In this document: in pieces, positions 46,702 through 56,276 of the stretch | How positions within the stretch are numbered: position 1 is the stretch's first letter | Layout: the number at the start of each line of letters is the position of its first letter | Translations under genes and position numbers: made by a program | The notes under the pieces: model-generated | Databases searched by the model: none | Seen by the model: only the letters and a program-made list of their open reading frames with translations | What the model was told of the DNA's origin: nothing | From: Bacteroides ovatus | GTDB lineage: Bacteria; Bacteroidota; Bacteroidia; Bacteroidales; Bacteroidaceae | Assembly: GCF_001314995.1 (NCBI RefSeq) | Contig: NZ_CP012938.1 | Coordinates: 4,030,001 to 4,094,000, forward strand | DNA length: 64,000 bases | Direction of reading: 5' to 3'

Positions 46702-48225
46702 ATGAAACAGATAATATATATACTATTAACAACAACAATGCTGGGACTTATGTCTTGCAGCGACTGGTTGGATGTATCTCCGAAGACTTCTATTCCTACC
46801 GACAAGCAATTTGAGTCGGAATCAGGATTTAAGGATGCGCTTACAGGTATTTATTTGAAGTTGGGAACCACGACATTGTATGCCGGAGACTTGACTTATG
46901 CTTATTTGGATGAGTTGGCAGGATTATATTCCGATTATCCGGGGTATAATACAAATGCTGTTTTCGATCAAAGTATCGTATTCGATTATGAGAACATGTT
47001 TTTGAGTAAGAAGAATGGGATTTACTCAACGATGTATAACATCATAGCCAATATTAATAACTTCTTGGAGTACGTAGACAAAAATAAAGATGTTTTAGTT
47101 ACCGAACGCTATTATGAAACTATGAAGGGAGAGGCACTCGGGCTTCGCGCTTTTCTTCACTTTGATTTGTTGCGTATGTTCGGTCCTGTTTATAAAGAAC
47201 ATCCTGCATCCAAAGCTATACCCTACCGTATTGCTTTTGATAAGGATGCCACTCCTGTTTTACCAGCCAGCGAAGTGGTTGACGCTATTCTCAAAGATTT
47301 GAATGACGCTGAAAAATTACTGAAAGAGAGTGATCCTCTTGATTTCTTTACCGATCAGACGGATGAAGATTTTACAGATAAAAATCATTTTCTTGTCAAT
47401 CGTGAGTTTCGTATGAATTTATATGCGGTTAAAGCTATGCTGGCTCGTGTATATTGTTACAAAGGTGATGCGGAAAGTAAAGGATTGGCCACAGAGTACG
47501 CTAAACAAGTGATTGCTGCCTCTAAGTATTTTACATTGTATAAATCGCAGACTGCTTCCAATTACAATTCCATACGCTACGCAGAGCAAATCTTTGGAAT
47601 AACAGTCAATGAATTCTCCAATTTGCTTATTGGAAATTATATGGATATGGAGAATACCAATACTCAGCAACATTTCTATCTGGATGGAGATAAATTTAAA
47701 TTCTTCTATGAAACTGCCGATGCAGGGAATACTGACTGGAGAAAAAATACGGAAATGTTTGAGGTTATTAATGGGGCAAGTCGGACAGATGTTTTTTGTA
47801 GAAAATATAATCAGAAACCTTTGAATGGCGGATATGCTTATTCCGGTGCTGACGCTATCCCTTTGATACGCTTACCCGAAATGTATTATATTGTTGCAGA
47901 ATGTGTTCCTTCTGCATCGGAAAGTGCTGATGCACTAAATACCGTACGTTTTGCACGTGGTATTTCTTATAGTGATGAGATATCGTCTATCGGATATGAT
48001 GACCTTGATAATACTTCGGAAGAAGACAAAAACCAGACTAAACGTATTAATGAGATAATGAAAGAATATAGGAAAGAATATTTCGCGGAAGGTCAACTTT
48101 TCTATTTCTTGAAAGCGCATAATTATAGCACTTATTATGGTTGTGGGATTGAAACGATGACTGAAGCCCATTATCAGATGACGTTGCCGGATGATGAGTA
48201 TATTTTTGGAAACAACTCTAAATGA
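46702..48225 (+). CDS. SusD/RagB-family lipoprotein
   Basis: A 507-residue lipoprotein with lipobox GLMSCSDWLDVSPKTSIP, the classic SusD opening. The helical scaffold includes GEALGLRAFLHFDLLRMFGP and the C-terminal half has LIRLPEMYYIVAECV and MKEYRKEYFAEGQLFYFLKAHN. It should cap the SusC barrel encoded 16 bases upstream and bind substrate. DUF4843 follows after 9 bases. Confidence 0.93.
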   Translation: MKQIIYILLTTTMLGLMSCSDWLDVSPKTSIPTDKQFESESGFKDALTGIYLKLGTTTLYAGDLTYAYLDELAGLYSDYPGYNTNAVFDQSIVFDYENMFLSKKNGIYSTMYNIIANINNFLEYVDKNKDVLVTERYYETMKGEALGLRAFLHFDLLRMFGPVYKEHPASKAIPYRIAFDKDATPVLPASEVVDAILKDLNDAEKLLKESDPLDFFTDQTDEDFTDKNHFLVNREFRMNLYAVKAMLARVYCYKGDAESKGLATEYAKQVIAASKYFTLYKSQTASNYNSIRYAEQIFGITVNEFSNLLIGNYMDMENTNTQQHFYLDGDKFKFFYETADAGNTDWRKNTEMFEVINGASRTDVFCRKYNQKPLNGGYAYSGADAIPLIRLPEMYYIVAECVPSASESADALNTVRFARGISYSDEISSIGYDDLDNTSEEDKNQTKRINEIMKEYRKEYFAEGQLFYFLKAHNYSTYYGCGIETMTEAHYQMTLPDDEYIFGNNSK

Positions 48226-48234
48226 TGAAGCATT

Positions 48235-48918
48235 ATGAAACGTATTATATATTTTGTTTTAGCTATTCTTGTTTGCGGCATTTATGTAGGATGCAGTGAA
48301 AACGAGATAGACTTATATGACCAGACACCTCGTATCAATTTCTATGGTAGCACTACGCATGTCCGTACTTTGGTTGATACGGATTATGTGAAGAAAGAAC
48401 CTTATGCTGTAGACAGTTTCGAGGTAAGAATACAAGGAGATTTTTTGAAAGAGAATCGTGATTTCTGTGTGAAAGTAACTCCGAATAATGATTATCAGAA
48501 TTCAGTGGATGTATTATTGGAAAGCAAGTATACATATACTGACCTTGATACAGTTTGCCAGATATTCTATTATAAAATAAATCGTCCGAAAGTACAGGCA
48601 GGTAGAAATGTTTATGGTTGTTATCTGGAGTTTGATTTGAATAACCCTCTTCATCAGTTTGATAAAGGTCTGGTAGAAAAGAATCAAATCGTTTTAAATG
48701 TCAGATGGGAGTTGAAACCGACCGAATGGAGTGATTATGTGGGATTTGGTAGCTATAGCGATGCTAAATATATGTTTATTATGGATGTATGCCAACGTGT
48801 ATGGGATGACTTGGAAGATGAAGATATTGATGTAATCAAGCAAGCTTATAGAGAATATAAGGAGGCGGGGAATCCACCGATTTTAGGTGAAGAAGGTGAT
48901 GAAATAGAATATGAATAA
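48235..48918 (+). CDS. DUF4843-family lipoprotein
   Basis: A 227-residue lipoprotein (lipobox IYVGCSEN, Cys20). The opening IDLYDQTPRINFYG and the segment RNVYGCYLEFDLNNPLHQFDKG through KPTEWSDYVGFGSYSDAKY fit DUF4843, a beta-rich family that regularly follows SusD in operons with PKD-like and DUF5117 proteins. No catalytic motif. Probably an accessory surface protein of the SusCD complex. The C-terminus is very acidic (EEGDEIEYE). Confidence 0.8.
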   Translation: MKRIIYFVLAILVCGIYVGCSENEIDLYDQTPRINFYGSTTHVRTLVDTDYVKKEPYAVDSFEVRIQGDFLKENRDFCVKVTPNNDYQNSVDVLLESKYTYTDLDTVCQIFYYKINRPKVQAGRNVYGCYLEFDLNNPLHQFDKGLVEKNQIVLNVRWELKPTEWSDYVGFGSYSDAKYMFIMDVCQRVWDDLEDEDIDVIKQAYREYKEAGNPPILGEEGDEIEYE

Positions 48919-48935
48919 GATTAAAAAGAAACGTT

Positions 48936-50603
48936 ATGAGGAAATATATCATCTGTATAGTAAGTTTTATCGGAGCGGCTTTATTGCAAACAGGCTGTTA
49001 CGATGACAAGGGAGATTACGATTATCATGATGTAAATACGATGGATATCGTAATACCTGAAACGAAGGTACGTATGCCTAAAGAGGAAGCAGTGGAAGTT
49101 TCAATTATACCCGAGATTTCTCAGACTTTGGAGCAAAATGAGGAAAACCTTGTGTTTCAATGGAAGAAAACAATCGAAGGAAAGAAAGCGGGGTCGGACA
49201 GACTTAGTGATTATAAAGATTATTCCGTAGGCAAAGAATGTAAAGTAACAGTCGAGCCTTATGAATCGGAAAATATAGGTTTAATGTTGGTCATTACGGA
49301 TAAAAAGAGTGGAACAATCTGGTATCAGATAGGTGAAGTTGCAATTATTCGTCCTTTAAATCCTTGCTGGTTTGTATTGCAGGAAAAAGAAGGAAAGGGA
49401 GTATTAGGAGCGATAGAGGGTACTCCGGAAGGATATTATGTTTATCCGGATGTCTTTAAATCAGAACTGAATCAGTCATTTCCGTTAGAAGGAAAACCTT
49501 TGGCGGTAAGTGCAAGAAAAAACTATGGAGATTCGTTTTTAAGTAGTATGCTGGGTTTTTTTGGTTTTAAAGTAAGTCCGGCGTTAATGGTGGTAACCGA
49601 TCAGGACTTGGCCTTATTGACTCCAAGTACTTTAATAACGAGATATCCGTCGAATAAAATACTTTTTGAACCGACTGGAAAAGGGGAACCGTTGAATATT
49701 GAGTTTTATAAAATGAGTACTCATGGTGAATTGTTTGTAAATAGTGGAAAAGCATATTGTGCTCCTATGGATGGGTTTTGTGTACCATTCTCGGTAAAAA
49801 AAGAAAGTGAGTTTCCTGCTATTTCCGCTTATGGTTCGTATGGAGGAGGCTTTTTGTTTTTTGATTCTGAAAATCATCGTTTTCTTAGTGCATCTATTCC
49901 GGGGGTTGGTGATTATATGGGGAATCAGGCTACTCAAAGTATACGTAATTATGGTACTAAATGGAGTGACCAGAAGCCTGTATCCACGTATTCAATGTCA
50001 GACGAATCTAATTTGTTTGATCCGGATGTAATTGATCCGTCTTTAGAAGTACATGATATTGTTACGGGTGGAAATTGGGGAAATTTTGCTTATGCGATTG
50101 CTTCTCCCCGGAACGGAAAAGAGCTGACTGTGTTTAAATTCAGTGCGCAAGATGAAGATCCTATTTGTGCTGCCCGGTATACGATTGCTTTACCGTCCGA
50201 AGTAAATGTAGAAACAGCAAAATTTGCAGCTTCTTACGCGTATACGGCAAACCTTATATTTATGACATCGGGTAATAAATTATATCGCATTGATCTTGAT
50301 CGCGGAAGGGCAATTGAACTTTATACTTATGAAACTGATCCGTCAGCACAGATAGTTAGTTTAAAATTTAAGGACCCTGAAAGTGTGAGAGAGGAAGGTG
50401 ACGATGAGGAAACGGGCGAATATAAGGAGAAACTAGGCATGTCTCTCGGGTTGGGTATCAATACTGCTGATAAAGGTGTAGTTGTAGAATTGCAATTGAC
50501 AGTGGCGGGTGATGTAGCTCGTGAAGAAAACAGCATTTGTGTTTACGAAGATCCCGATCAGCCTATTGGGAAGATTGTTGATATTAGCTATAATTATGAA
50601 TAG
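48936..50603 (+). CDS. PKD-like family lipoprotein
   Basis: A 555-residue lipoprotein (lipobox LLQTGCYDDKGDYDYHD). The opening DDKGDYDYHDVN and the beta-strand pattern fit the Bacteroidetes PKD-like family that accompanies SusC/SusD/DUF4843. The N-terminal 150 residues resemble a PKD/Ig fold; the rest may be a propeller-like domain (ANLIFMTSGNKLYRIDLDRG). No enzyme motif is seen. It is likely a surface binding protein of the uptake complex. Co-directional, 17 bases after DUF4843 and 15 bases before the protease gene. Confidence 0.75.
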   Translation: MRKYIICIVSFIGAALLQTGCYDDKGDYDYHDVNTMDIVIPETKVRMPKEEAVEVSIIPEISQTLEQNEENLVFQWKKTIEGKKAGSDRLSDYKDYSVGKECKVTVEPYESENIGLMLVITDKKSGTIWYQIGEVAIIRPLNPCWFVLQEKEGKGVLGAIEGTPEGYYVYPDVFKSELNQSFPLEGKPLAVSARKNYGDSFLSSMLGFFGFKVSPALMVVTDQDLALLTPSTLITRYPSNKILFEPTGKGEPLNIEFYKMSTHGELFVNSGKAYCAPMDGFCVPFSVKKESEFPAISAYGSYGGGFLFFDSENHRFLSASIPGVGDYMGNQATQSIRNYGTKWSDQKPVSTYSMSDESNLFDPDVIDPSLEVHDIVTGGNWGNFAYAIASPRNGKELTVFKFSAQDEDPICAARYTIALPSEVNVETAKFAASYAYTANLIFMTSGNKLYRIDLDRGRAIELYTYETDPSAQIVSLKFKDPESVREEGDDEETGEYKEKLGMSLGLGINTADKGVVVELQLTVAGDVAREENSICVYEDPDQPIGKIVDISYNYE

Positions 50604-50618
50604 TATAAACCGGTCTTT

Positions 50619-52967
50619 ATGCTAAAAGGAATTATCGGTGCTGTATTTCTTGCTGTTGTCTGTACTTGTCTGTACGGGCAACAGCAAAGTATTACAACTT
50701 TTATTAAAGAAGAAGCACCAGTGGAAGTTATTCCCGGTATGTTTATTACCTACCGAAGTGATAAACATATCTATTGGGAAATCCCGGATTCATTGATTGG
50801 ACGTGAGTTTGCCGTAACGACAACTATCCTGACAGCTCCTGCCCGTCCGGACCGGGATATGGAAAAGAAATTCGGATATGCGGGTGACATGATAGGTCCG
50901 GTATTTTTCAGTTTCCGTAAACAGGGTGACGAGTTGTGGATGATGGATCCACGATATGAAAGGGTGATAGAAAATCCTGAAGGAACGTATGCAAAAATCG
51001 CCGCCCAACGTGGGAATGAAAGGCTTTATAAAATATTACCGATTAAAGCTAGGAATCAGGGAAGCAGCCTGATAGAGATTGGTGAAGTATTAAAAGATTT
51101 TCCTTTGTTTACTCTTGATATTGTATCTTTTGATTTATTGATAGGTACGCGTTTAAGAGAGAAAGATTATATTAAGGAAATTAAAGGATATGACAACCGC
51201 TTGTTGATACACGCATCACGAGCTTATCGAAGTTCGTCAATGAAAATACCAGGTAAGCCTGTTGCACCTCCTTATATTGGAGACTGGGATACAGGTATCT
51301 GCATAAAATTACTGTCAAAAAGACCGTTGGAGGCAGTTGCTGCAAATACCGGAGCTTATTTTTCTATCAGCAAGGAGTGTTTTCAAGGGAATCAGCCTGC
51401 TATTCGGAAATCTGTTGTCAAACGATGGCGGCTGGAAATAAGGGCGGAAGATGAAGAAAGATACATGAGGGGGGAACTGGTAGAACCCATACAACCTATT
51501 ATTTTTTATATAGATCGTAATACACCGGAAAAGTACATCGACTGTATCATTGAAGCGGTGCGTGACTGGCGTCCGGCTTTCGAGAAAGCTGGATTTAAGA
51601 ACGCCATTGATGCGCGGCTGGCTCCTACCGTTGAGGAAAATCCTGATTTTAGTATTTATGACAGTACTTATCCGTTCATCTCATGGAAGATATCAGGACA
51701 AAATAACGCTTATGGACCGACTCCATGCGAACCCCGGTCCGGTGAGATTATTGCTTGCCACATCGGTATTTTTTGCAGTGTCTTGAATTTGGAACAGAAA
51801 TGGTATTTTGCTCAATGTGGAGCGAATGATCCGCAGGCATGGAATATAGAGCTGCCGGACTCTTTGCAATACGAACAGATAAAACAAGTGCTGACACATG
51901 AAGTGGGTCATACATTAGGATTGGAACATAACTTTCTGGGTAGTTCTCATTACTCCATCGATCAATTACGTGATAATGACTTTTTAAGTCAATATAGTAT
52001 TGGTAGTTCCATTATGGATTATGTGAGGTGTAATTATGCTTTGCGTCCTCAAGATAAAGTTGATTTGAGAAACAGGAGGGTACGTGTCGGTGAATATGAT
52101 AAGTGGGCTATTGAATGGGGCTATCGTATATTTCCGGGTAAAGATGCTTCTGAAAGAGAAAAGAACAGGAGCCTTTGGAATCAGGAAAAACAGAAAGATC
52201 CCTCATTACATTTTTCGGGCAGAATGGATGTAAGGGCTCAGGCAGAAGATTTGGGTAATGACCATGTTATGGTTAATACACAGGGAATAGAGAACTTGAA
52301 ATATTTGTGTGAACATCCGGATGTCTGGAATGTGACGGATAAAACGTCTTTGCGTGTATTACAGGGGCGTTATGAAGCGGTATTGGAGCATTATAAACAG
52401 TGGGTACAGCACGTTTTGTCTCATTTGGGCGGGAAACGTCTTGCTGAGCCGGATGATGAGAATATTTACATACCCGAAAAAGCCGATTACAATAAGAAGG
52501 TTATGAGCTTTATACAGGCTTATATATTACAACCGCCTGTGTGGATGTTTGATGAAAAACTTACCGCTAAGTTAGAAATAAACGGTAGTCGGGAGTTCGA
52601 TCGCTTTTATGAAGAGCTGATGTCGGAAATGATTCGTTCCCTCCGGGAAGTGGAAAGAACGGAGAATGTTTGTGAGGATATGTTGTCTGTAGATGAGTTT
52701 TTGGAAAGCATACATAAAGAATTATTTGCCGAATGGGCTGACAATATTCCTGTAAGTGACGCTAAGTATAAAGTGCAGCTGCTTTATGTGAGTAAACTTG
52801 TTAAATTGTTGGATAGATCAGAAAAGATAACTTCGTCGAGATTATTGGTTTCCATTATGCAGGCTTTGAATAGAATAAAGGAGGAAAGTCTTGATTATAG
52901 CCATAAGATTACGGATCCGGTTGCCAAAAAACGGGCAATGTTTCTTGTAGATAGTATTTTGTTTTAA
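50619..52967 (+). CDS. Zinc-dependent metalloprotease, metzincin-like (DUF5117 family)
   Basis: A 782-residue exported protein with signal peptide (VVCTCLYGQQ, cleavage near 20). The zinc site is a full metzincin HExxHxxGxxH: HEVGHTLGLEH at residues 427-437, with a following SSIMDYV that fits a Met-turn. The N-terminal region (VIPGMFITYRSDKHIYWEIP) is typical of DUF5117/DUF5118 proteins. It should hydrolyse peptide substrates in the periplasm or at the surface, as the degradative arm of the SusCD operon. A diverged copy that lacks the zinc ligands follows after 25 bases. Confidence 0.85.
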   Translation: MLKGIIGAVFLAVVCTCLYGQQQSITTFIKEEAPVEVIPGMFITYRSDKHIYWEIPDSLIGREFAVTTTILTAPARPDRDMEKKFGYAGDMIGPVFFSFRKQGDELWMMDPRYERVIENPEGTYAKIAAQRGNERLYKILPIKARNQGSSLIEIGEVLKDFPLFTLDIVSFDLLIGTRLREKDYIKEIKGYDNRLLIHASRAYRSSSMKIPGKPVAPPYIGDWDTGICIKLLSKRPLEAVAANTGAYFSISKECFQGNQPAIRKSVVKRWRLEIRAEDEERYMRGELVEPIQPIIFYIDRNTPEKYIDCIIEAVRDWRPAFEKAGFKNAIDARLAPTVEENPDFSIYDSTYPFISWKISGQNNAYGPTPCEPRSGEIIACHIGIFCSVLNLEQKWYFAQCGANDPQAWNIELPDSLQYEQIKQVLTHEVGHTLGLEHNFLGSSHYSIDQLRDNDFLSQYSIGSSIMDYVRCNYALRPQDKVDLRNRRVRVGEYDKWAIEWGYRIFPGKDASEREKNRSLWNQEKQKDPSLHFSGRMDVRAQAEDLGNDHVMVNTQGIENLKYLCEHPDVWNVTDKTSLRVLQGRYEAVLEHYKQWVQHVLSHLGGKRLAEPDDENIYIPEKADYNKKVMSFIQAYILQPPVWMFDEKLTAKLEINGSREFDRFYEELMSEMIRSLREVERTENVCEDMLSVDEFLESIHKELFAEWADNIPVSDAKYKVQLLYVSKLVKLLDRSEKITSSRLLVSIMQALNRIKEESLDYSHKITDPVAKKRAMFLVDSILF

Positions 52968-52992
52968 TGATGAAAAGTAAATAAAGAAATTC

Positions 52993-55104
52993 ATGAAGAG
53001 AAGAAGATATGTGATTGGTATATTGTTGTGTGTCACAGCTTTGCTTCAGGCACAGGATTCCGTCAAGTCATTTGACGAGTTTTTTGTTGCCGGGATGGAT
53101 AAGATCGACGGTGTGTTTCCTGTGTATGTAGCGGAAAAAGAAATCTATTTGGAAATACCCGAAAAATATATCGGGCGGGAAATTGAAGTCAGTGGACAGA
53201 TAGACCGAGGGTTTGATTTGTTGAATCGTCCGGTTGACGGACTGGGAGTAGTGCGTATTATATCTCCGGATAAAGCTACAATTTGCTTTCAAAAACCGTT
53301 TTATACAGAGCGTATTTTAGATGAAAAAAGCACATATCACCAATCTTTCTCGTTGTCAAATATGCAACCTGCCGGTAAAAGTTATTCAGTGGTGGCCTAT
53401 TCAAAAGAGCAGGGAGCTATTATTCGGATAACAGAGTATCTGATGACTGGCGATGACTGGTTCAGCTATAATGATAGTTTTATTCGTTCCTTGGTTCCGG
53501 AACTGTCGGAAATAATGAAAATACATCCTTTTAAGGAAGGTGTGTCGTTTACGGTCAGGCGCTATCATGGAGTTGAAGCGGAAAGATATATGCTGTCCAG
53601 TTCTGCCGTTCTATTGCCTGAAGGTAGTATGCCTTTGGAAGTCACTTGTGCAGTACGCTTGCTACCTCTGAAAAAAGATCAGATCCGCCTGGCAGATTAC
53701 AGAATACCCTACCGGACATTGAGTTTCAAAGATTACTCGCAAAATCCTTATTGTATGGTAGAAGATTCATTGATTCTTCGTTGGGATATGTCACAACCGC
53801 TTACTTTCTATGTAGATACCCTTTTTCCGAAGGAATATTTCCAGGCAGTAAAGGAAGGAGTGGAAGCATGGAATACCGCCTTCCATAAAGCAGGTATTCA
53901 TGATGCTTTACAAGTAAGGTATGCAGACCGAAAGATAATTCCGGCGGAACAACGTGCTTTTATATCTTATGATTTAAGAATACCGGGGATCAAAAGTGAC
54001 TTTATCTGTCATCCTCGTACCGGAGAAATACTTTCATGTCGTCTGAATATCGGACATGGATTCCTAAAAGGAAAATTAGACGACTATCTGTTAAGTTGCG
54101 GTGCCTCGGATTCGCGTATTCTGGCTGACCGTTATTCTAAAGAAGTGGAAAAAGAATTGTTGCAAAATGAAATAACGGAAGAAATTGGATATCTTTTAGG
54201 TTTGCGCAGAAGTTTATCGAAAAGTTCGTGTGGAAAGACTTTAAAAGTTGGAGATGATGATTGCCGTACTATTTATTTTGGTTATCATCCTTTCAAAGGA
54301 GACCAAAATTGTTATGATGAACGGGAGAAGCTCCGCCAATGGATAGAGCATAATTTACCAGATCACATTCGTTTATTCCAACCATCAGGGAAGGAGAATT
54401 CTAATTCTTCATTTCCAGAAGATTATACGGTCAAAATATCGGATTTACAGACTGTAGTGAGTCGGTTGGACAAGATTGTGTATAAGGGGAAGAAATACGA
54501 TAAAGGGAGTTCGCTCACTGATATATACAGAAAGGCTATTCGTCTGTATGGGAGTTATCTGATGGAAATAGCAAAGGTGGTGGGTAGTTCTCAACCGGCA
54601 GATGCGCAGCGTCAGGCAATGCTTGATTTGGACAACTATTTATTTCATTCTGTTAAAAAGATGGAATGTACCTATGTAAAAGAGAATTTGTTGGAAACAA
54701 GAAACAATCTTCTGTATCCGGAACTGGCGAAGTTGTTCAAACAATTGTTGAGTGTAAAGACAATTTCAGCTCTTCGATTGCAGGCGTTGCAGAGTGACCG
54801 GAAGGGGTATGACGATATTGATTTTTTCCGGGATCTTTATAAAGGATTGTTTAATGGTTTTGATCCGCAGTCTGCCGTTAGTTATGAACAGATGGATATT
54901 CAGCTGATATGTTTGGAAGCGTGGCTGGATATTATGCAGGAAGCTACTGAACATAATAGTATAAAGAAACGTTTAACGAACGAATTGCATAGTCTGCACG
55001 ATAGACTGGAGGAGCTTAGCACGACACATTCCCAAAGGGAAGTACGTGATATGTATATTCTGCTTTTGAGAAGAATGGATCAATATTTCCGTGTGGTTTC
55101 TTGA
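52993..55104 (+). CDS. Catalytically dead paralogue of the DUF5117 metalloprotease
   Basis: A 703-residue exported protein (signal peptide to about residue 21, LLQAQ). Its overall layout mirrors the preceding protease: VFPVYVAEKEIYLEIPEKYIG at the start, PLTFYVDTLFPKEYFQAV and WNTAFHKAGIHDALQVR in the middle, matching PIIFYIDRNTPEKYIDCI and WRPAFEKAGFKNAIDAR. Where the protease has HEVGHTLGLEH this protein has EEIGYLLGLRR (396-406): all three zinc histidines are replaced by Glu, Tyr and Arg, and the Met-turn is absent. The frame is intact, so it is a pseudoenzyme rather than a decaying gene. A binding, inhibitory or chaperone role is inferred. Confidence 0.75.
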   Translation: MKRRRYVIGILLCVTALLQAQDSVKSFDEFFVAGMDKIDGVFPVYVAEKEIYLEIPEKYIGREIEVSGQIDRGFDLLNRPVDGLGVVRIISPDKATICFQKPFYTERILDEKSTYHQSFSLSNMQPAGKSYSVVAYSKEQGAIIRITEYLMTGDDWFSYNDSFIRSLVPELSEIMKIHPFKEGVSFTVRRYHGVEAERYMLSSSAVLLPEGSMPLEVTCAVRLLPLKKDQIRLADYRIPYRTLSFKDYSQNPYCMVEDSLILRWDMSQPLTFYVDTLFPKEYFQAVKEGVEAWNTAFHKAGIHDALQVRYADRKIIPAEQRAFISYDLRIPGIKSDFICHPRTGEILSCRLNIGHGFLKGKLDDYLLSCGASDSRILADRYSKEVEKELLQNEITEEIGYLLGLRRSLSKSSCGKTLKVGDDDCRTIYFGYHPFKGDQNCYDEREKLRQWIEHNLPDHIRLFQPSGKENSNSSFPEDYTVKISDLQTVVSRLDKIVYKGKKYDKGSSLTDIYRKAIRLYGSYLMEIAKVVGSSQPADAQRQAMLDLDNYLFHSVKKMECTYVKENLLETRNNLLYPELAKLFKQLLSVKTISALRLQALQSDRKGYDDIDFFRDLYKGLFNGFDPQSAVSYEQMDIQLICLEAWLDIMQEATEHNSIKKRLTNELHSLHDRLEELSTTHSQREVRDMYILLLRRMDQYFRVVS

Positions 55105-55180
55105 GTGGCGTTAGAGTAATAATTTGTTTGGGATGATGAAAAAATGGTCGTACAGATAGAATAACCTATAAGTTTTGGGT

Positions 55181-55188
55181 TATCTTTG
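55181..55188 (+). promoter_or_regulatory. -7 box of the radical SAM gene
   Basis: TATCTTTG, exact consensus, 31 bases before the ATG at 55220. Confidence 0.6.
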
Positions 55189-55219
55189 CTATGATTTATG
55201 AATAAATAATTAGAATAAG

Positions 55220-55993
55220 ATGACTATTATTTTTCCTTCACCCATCTTCGGCCCTATTCATTCCCGCCGTTTGGGCGTTTCTTTGGGAATCAATTTATTG
55301 CCGGACGACGGTAAGGTTTGTTCATTCGACTGCATTTATTGTGAGTGTGGTTTCAATGCCGAACATCGTACGAAGAAACTTCTTCCTACCCGTGAAGAAG
55401 TCCGCACGGCTCTCGAAGAGAAACTGAAAGACATGCAGGCAAACGGCCCTGCTCCCGATGTACTGACATTTGCCGGAAACGGTGAACCGACTGCGCATCC
55501 CCATTTCCCGGAAATCATAGAAGATACACTTGCGCTTCGCGACAAGTATTTCCCAAAAGCGAAAGTAAGCGTATTGAGTAACTCTACATTTATTGATCGC
55601 CCTGCTGTATTCGAAGCACTGAACAAGATAGATAATAATATCCTGAAACTGGATACGGTGGATGAAGAATACATTCATCTGTTGGACCGTCCTAACGGAA
55701 AATATTCTGTTAAGAAGATCATCGAAAGAATGAAAGAGTTCAAAGGAAACTGCATCGTACAGACGATGTTTCTGAAAGGAGGTTATCAGGGAAAAGACAT
55801 GGATAATACATCCGACAAGTATGTGCTCCCCTGGATAGAAGCAGTGAAAGAAATCGCTCCCCGTCAAGTGATGATATATACGATTGACCGGGAGACTCCC
55901 GACCACGATTTGCAAAAGGCTACGCATGAAGAGTTAGACCGTATTGTGGCTTTATTGGAAAAGGAAGGTATTCCGGCAACAGCTTCTTATTAA
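55220..55993 (+). CDS. Radical SAM protein
   Basis: A 257-residue cytoplasmic protein. The [4Fe-4S]-binding motif is CSFDCIYC (C-x3-C-x2-C, about residues 34-41), preceded by FGPIHSRRLGVSLGIN, and LTFAGNGEPTAHPHF is the SAM-binding glycine-rich region. It belongs to the short radical SAM group often annotated simply as radical SAM protein (COG0731-like). The reaction is unknown. No substrate gene or maturation partner lies beside it. A terminator hairpin follows 60 bases downstream. Confidence 0.87.
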   Translation: MTIIFPSPIFGPIHSRRLGVSLGINLLPDDGKVCSFDCIYCECGFNAEHRTKKLLPTREEVRTALEEKLKDMQANGPAPDVLTFAGNGEPTAHPHFPEIIEDTLALRDKYFPKAKVSVLSNSTFIDRPAVFEALNKIDNNILKLDTVDEEYIHLLDRPNGKYSVKKIIERMKEFKGNCIVQTMFLKGGYQGKDMDNTSDKYVLPWIEAVKEIAPRQVMIYTIDRETPDHDLQKATHEELDRIVALLEKEGIPATASY

Positions 55994-56054
55994 AATATAA
56001 TTTAAACAGGGATATATTTCTTCTTGATAATACGTAAGAAAATTAATATAAGAG

Positions 56055-56110
56055 GGCGAACTAATAGAATTCAGAAGTTTTATACTTCCTATTCTATTGC
56101 TCGCCTTTTT
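56055..56110 (+). terminator. Terminator of the radical SAM gene
   Basis: GGCGA plus the TAATAGAAT stretch (56055-56070) pairs imperfectly with ATTCTATTG and TCGCC (56091-56105), followed by TTTTT (56106-56110). Confidence 0.7.
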
Positions 56111-56154
56111 ATTGGCTTCATGAGCTGTTTCAGCCTATTCTGACAAGGGTATAT

Positions 56155-56236
56155 TCTCACTGCGATGAGAAAAAGTTCTCATTGCAGTGAGAGTTTTTTC
56201 TCATTATAATGAGTATTTTTTCTCATCGCAGTGAGA
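56155..56236. repeat. Array of four 16-bp palindromic units at exact 22-bp period
   Basis: TCTCACTGCGATGAGA (56155), TCTCATTGCAGTGAGA (56177), TCTCATTATAATGAGT (56199) and TCTCATCGCAGTGAGA (56221) start exactly 22 bp apart with A/T-rich spacers. Each is palindromic in its arms (TCTCA/TGAGA); unit 3 contains a perfect 14-bp palindrome. Unit 4 is the exact reverse complement of unit 1, so the whole 82 bp can also fold as one long hairpin. Confidence 0.85.
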
Positions 56237-56276
56237 ATGCTTGAGAATGTGTACTTCCCTGATAATGTTTCCTTTC

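Noticed and set aside
52993..55104. Pseudogene call for the protease paralogue
   Set aside because: The frame is intact over 703 codons with a signal peptide and good spacing in the operon; only the catalytic residues are replaced.
56155..56236. CRISPR-like array
   Set aside because: The 16-bp units are palindromic, spacers are only 6 bases and mostly A/T runs, and no cas genes are present.
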